Part shown: in pieces, positions 62,201 to 64,000 of the stretch | How positions within the stretch are numbered: the first letter of the stretch is position 1 | Layout of the letters: the number at the start of each line of letters is the position of its first letter | Assembly: GCF_002355595.1 (NCBI RefSeq) | Contig: NZ_AP017422.1 | Location: 4,278,001-4,342,000 of the forward strand | DNA from: Filimonas lacunae | GTDB lineage: Bacteria; Bacteroidota; Bacteroidia; Chitinophagales; Chitinophagaceae | Direction: 5' to 3' | DNA: 64,000 nucleotides | Notes under the pieces: generated by a model | Database searches by the model: none | Told to the model about the DNA's origin: nothing | The model's input: only the letters and a program-made list of their open reading frames with translations | Made by a program: the position numbers and the translations under genes

Positions 62201-62840
62201 CCGCACTTTTCGGAAATATCGCCTCCACCATAGGTTTCTGCCCTAAGCTGATGCCGGCTTTATTTTCCCAAATAGTTACCTGGTTATCTTTACAATAAGC
62301 AGGTTGCAGATAAAAAGAAGATTCCGGGTCTCCGCCAATATCGCCATCGCGACTAAACTTTTTACCCGTTACCCCACCATAAGCCCAACAAAGTGTAACA
62401 CCAGCAGGCACCTGGTCGGCCTTTATCTGTAACAGCATACCTTCCTTATCTGCCAGCGGTATCACTTTCAGGCTTAGCTTACCTTTACCCAACAGCTTGT
62501 CACTTATTTCGTACAGCATACAGCCAGGACGATATACCGTTGTTACCTCCTGCGCATCCATCAGCCATTTACTTTCGTTACCGTGCATCAGGCCCAAACG
62601 CAAACTACCGCCCATACCGGGCAGATATAAAGCAAATTCAGGCAAATCGCCTGCTTCTACCCTAAAAGCAGTGTTACTTCCATATAAGGCCCGGTTAAAA
62701 CGTTGTTTACCGTTCACTTTTACAAAATCGCTGCCCTGCGGCCGGTAATGCCACTCACTCATCACCTGTTGTTGCTGTGCCCGGGCACTGCCCCAGCACA
62801 ATAACAACCCTATACCTGCTGTAACTATTCTTTTCGGCAT
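59250..62840 (-). CDS. Large secreted (alpha/alpha)6-type glycosidase-like protein (DUF4450-like)
   Basis: 1196 residues from the ATG at 62840 (MPKRIVTAGIGLLLCWGSARAQ, a signal peptide); longer readings from 62864 or 62912 add no such signal. The N-terminal beta-rich part (about 25-290; RPQGSDFVKVNGKQRFNRAL and SRDGDIGGDPESSFYLQPAY) resembles DUF4450 domains. The centre (about 310-720) has helical hairpin features of six-hairpin glycosidases (NLVFVDQLLRHFNWTGDTAY, DMDNDGLYDAYCCIWASDAL). The rest is strand-rich with several sandwich domains. These features fit a large polysaccharide-active enzyme, but the substrate and catalytic residues could not be fixed. It is followed by a terminator, so it is not in the Sus operon transcript. 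Confidence 0.78.
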   Translation of the reverse strand: MPKRIVTAGIGLLLCWGSARAQQQQVMSEWHYRPQGSDFVKVNGKQRFNRALYGSNTAFRVEAGDLPEFALYLPGMGGSLRLGLMHGNESKWLMDAQEVTTVYRPGCMLYEISDKLLGKGKLSLKVIPLADKEGMLLQIKADQVPAGVTLCWAYGGVTGKKFSRDGDIGGDPESSFYLQPAYCKDNQVTIWENKAGISLGQKPMVEAIFPKSAVLKMADAVRQENPAVCLSAVVSGTPIVAGSLPLTGFQGYFYIGKPDAGVKTYEELAGAFDKAEAARKALAERIQVKTPDAYINTLGSALSMAEDGIWEYPTYLHGAVAWRMRLNAWRGPYVADPLGRHDRARAHFSSYALSQLTEPATAPVVADTALHLARQLEKLGTSLFSSGYICRNPNGDFRAHHYDMNLVFVDQLLRHFNWTGDTAYVKQMWPLLQRHLAWEKRNFDMDNDGLYDAYCCIWASDALQYSGGAVTHSTSYNYFANREAAFLAKVIGEDASLYEKEADKIYQAIQSKLWMPEKGWYAEYKDALGNQQLHPSAALWTIYHAIDSRVPDAFQAYQSLRYIDTHIPHLPVHVKGETTPSLYLLATTNWQPYDWSLNNVALAENLHTALAYWQGNRSDAAFRLWRSAMIESMYMSASPGGFPQLSKYDAARGELYRDFGDPIGMAARSLVEGLFGIVPDAMRDTLTIHPGFPTAWKQAAIQLPDTRLQFQRTGTTDDYTITSTFAKPLHLKMVVNAPFTQVQQVTINGKPVQWKLIVQVGQPAIELAAPATTSWHVVIRWKGVAPEKPAYDSIRLGQQLFACNTANATILDVYDPQQVLQTHQLQAHRLAAQPVATPGAHTFFLLLKQGQLQWWHAVDFYQQQAISIAATKQQPVNALAFTLYNAASGAVNGTVQVNDGSRAFIQKISIPAGKQGMKVDVSAISVITGTNRIQWIGDDGSRLDTTIINWNVTTDQKSSSVALGALFNDKLTRIFKNNYLSPRPQSPTLQLPVQGIGNWCYPLIQADIDNSGLRKAAGGSNRFTLPQGIVFATPADSNANNIIYTSKWDNYPDTATVPLTGKGSHIYLLMAGSTNPMQSQLVNGRVTVYYKDGTSGVLNLKNPENWCPIEQDYEDNGGAFSLQTPRPLRVYLKTGQVGFTLPKYSSIKGFSNRAIEGGAATVLDMVLDPHKVLDHLQLETLTNDVVIGLMAVSVVL

Positions 62841-63174
62841 GTTTCCTTTCCTGGTCTGTTGCATATCGTTAAAAAAATTAAAGCTAACAGGGTATACAAC
62901 TATTGGCTGCATCCCTATTAACTTCTTTGACTATAGGTGATTGTGTTTGTTTATTATCCGGGTGATTTTATTTGCTTCAGCAGCTTACTAACACCACCGT
63001 ATGCACACAGCATTAAGGAAGGCAACAGCAAGCAAAAAGAAATAGCATCAACAATCTGAGCAGCGATATTATCAACTACCCGCAAAAAAACTATCCTGTC
63101 TTATCCTGTATTGCACAAAAGAAGGGAATCTTTTGCTTATTGAGCTTACTTATGCTTACAAAGCCATAAAAACT
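62841..63174. other. Gene-free interval upstream of the glycosidase-like gene
   Basis: About 330 bp with no supported gene. The minus strand has TAGCTTTA (62879-62886), close to the -7 consensus, 38 nt upstream of the ATG at 62840. The far end meets the terminator of the beta-barrel gene. No repeat or other structure was noticed. Confidence 0.4.
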
Positions 63175-63214
63175 AAAAACGGCCATCTCACCAGGCCAGG
63201 AGATGGCCGTTTTG
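63175..63214 (-). terminator. Terminator after the small beta-barrel gene
   Basis: AAAACGGCCATCTC (63176-63189) pairs perfectly with GAGATGGCCGTTTT (63200-63213) across a 10-nt loop, with A and T runs on the outside. It begins just past the stop at 63216 and so is nearly fused to the coding end. Confidence 0.88.
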
Positions 63215-63215
63215 T

Positions 63216-63791
63216 TTAAAACACATAAAATATACTTGCCTGTATGGTATTATTCTTAAAATCATTATTCACATTAGAGATATCAAAGTTACCCACCTTC
63301 GATAATCCGTATATATACCTGGCTCCCACGCCTAATCCTATACGTGATTGATACCCTATTCCCCCGGCTGCCGCTATATCTATCTTCTTAGCAAAATCAT
63401 CTTTACTCCAGCCGGCTACTTTTTCATTCGCCTTCATACCAAACTGCGGGCCTGCTTCTACAAAAAAACCAGACTGGGCTCTATACTTCAACAGAAACGG
63501 TATAGAGATGTAATTAAGCTTCAGATCCTGATCGCCCAAAGAGCCCCCTTTTATTTTTGCACCCTGTGTAGAGAATAGAATGTCTTCCTGGATAAGGATA
63601 CGGTCGGTGATTTTAAAAGCCATAGTGAAGCCTGCATGAAAACCATAAAGCGGATCGGTAGGAAAAGAAGCATTGGTAAAATTGCTAACGTTACCCCCTG
63701 CTTTTAATCCAAACTCTAATCGTGAAAACAATCCCTGGCTAAACCCTTTTGTAGCAAACAGGGTTAAAATAATAACGAGTGTTTTTTTCAT
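63216..63791 (-). CDS. Small outer-membrane beta-barrel protein (porin-like, PorT-type)
   Basis: 191 residues from the ATG at 63791 (MKKTLVIILTLFATKGFSQ, a clean signal peptide); the longer reading from 63869 has no such start. The mature part is strand-rich with alternating patterns: RLEFGLKAGGNVSNFTNASF, the GFHAGFTMAFKI strand, YISIPFLLKYRAQSGFFVEAG and the C-terminal Phe (QASIFYVF), as in eight-strand outer-membrane barrels (beta-barrel type 2 family). Function not assignable. A CATCTTTG near-match to the -7 element lies 23 nt upstream. Confidence 0.88.
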   Translation of the reverse strand: MKKTLVIILTLFATKGFSQGLFSRLEFGLKAGGNVSNFTNASFPTDPLYGFHAGFTMAFKITDRILIQEDILFSTQGAKIKGGSLGDQDLKLNYISIPFLLKYRAQSGFFVEAGPQFGMKANEKVAGWSKDDFAKKIDIAAAGGIGYQSRIGLGVGARYIYGLSKVGNFDISNVNNDFKNNTIQASIFYVF

Positions 63792-63814
63792 TGTACGTTT
63801 ATTTAATAGTCGCA

Positions 63815-63822
63815 CAAAGATG
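63815..63822 (-). promoter_or_regulatory. -7-like element of the small beta-barrel gene
   Basis: The minus strand reads CATCTTTG, one base from TAnnTTTG, 23 nt upstream of the ATG at 63791. Confidence 0.35.
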
Positions 63823-63887
63823 CCCACGCAGACAAAAGAAGGAAAGCAGAAACCACCCGGCCGGGACAAAATAGCTCCTGAGTGGAC

Positions 63888-64000
63888 CTAACTATTCGCC
63901 AGCCACTCTAAAAAAGGCGCCACCCGTGCTTTACTAACCGTAATGCGCTCCGGGAAGGCAATGGTAAGGTTCAGCGATAACCTGCGGGAAAAGAAGCTGG
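63888..64000 (-). CDS. C-terminal end of a LytTR-type response regulator (partial)
   Basis: The minus strand from the right edge to the TAG at 63888-63890 reads SFFSRRLSLNLTIAFPERIT followed by VSKARVAPFLEWLANS. The order 'long strand, short turn, ITVS+-A-x-x-F-x-x-WL' is that of the last strands and helix of LytTR DNA-binding domains in Bacteroidota response regulators. Only the last ~36 residues are inside the window, so the receiver domain cannot be checked. Confidence 0.65.
   Translation of the reverse strand, partial: SFFSRRLSLNLTIAFPERITVSKARVAPFLEWLANS

Overview
The window is from a member of the Bacteroidota, most likely the family Chitinophagaceae; this placement is inferred from gene content. 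The signs are PorP/SprF-type outer-membrane proteins beside giant proteins with the gliding-motility (type B) C-terminal domain, an ECF sigma/FecR/SusC/SusD operon, TlpA-like thioredoxins with DUF4369-like N-termini, and a suf operon in the order B-C-D-S-E-T. Several genes are preceded by the Bacteroidota -7 promoter element TAnnTTTG. No rRNA, tRNA, CRISPR array, transposase or integrase was seen.

Layout. 1-9.2 kb (minus strand): two tandem cassettes, each a porP/sprF gene followed by a giant secreted protein with a beta-helix N-terminus. The complete one is 2073 residues with ten MBG-type repeats; the second runs off the left edge. 9.3-15 kb: single genes: a LuxE-like enzyme, a lipoprotein, an M42 peptidase, a receiver protein lacking its phosphoacceptor Asp, two unknowns and a MATE transporter. 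15.2-21.4 kb: TetR regulator followed by TolC, adaptor and RND pump, one tripartite efflux operon. 21.5-31.7 kb: unknown proteins, the suf Fe-S operon, a 53-residue lipoprotein, topoisomerase IB, an RlpA-like lipoprotein and pcm. 32-39.4 kb: a compact glycoconjugate cluster of five glycosyltransferases and one ABC exporter. 39.5-45.4 kb: phosphohexomutase, a phosphoribosyltransferase, an HdrC/HdrB-like Fe-S pair, a conserved unknown, a hairpin-rich intergenic region and a small secreted PepSY-like protein.

45.5-59.1 kb (minus strand): one ten-gene operon: ECF sigma, FecR, SusC, SusD, a surface lipoprotein, then thioredoxin, thioredoxin, serine protease, thioredoxin, thioredoxin. It looks like a TonB-dependent uptake system, sensed through FecR, joined to a periplasmic thiol-redox and proteolysis module; the substrate is unknown and may be peptidic. 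Just upstream is a 1196-residue secreted (alpha/alpha)6-type glycosidase-like protein with its own terminator. The right edge holds a small outer-membrane beta-barrel gene and the last codons of a LytTR-type regulator.

The most unusual items are the duplicated porP-adhesin cassettes with a conserved promoter and a 16-bp palindrome at fixed spacing, the 1005-bp higher-order repeat inside the adhesin, the SusCD operon with four thioredoxins and a protease, and the perfect 21-bp hairpin followed by repeated GC-rich 12-mers at 44.7-44.8 kb.
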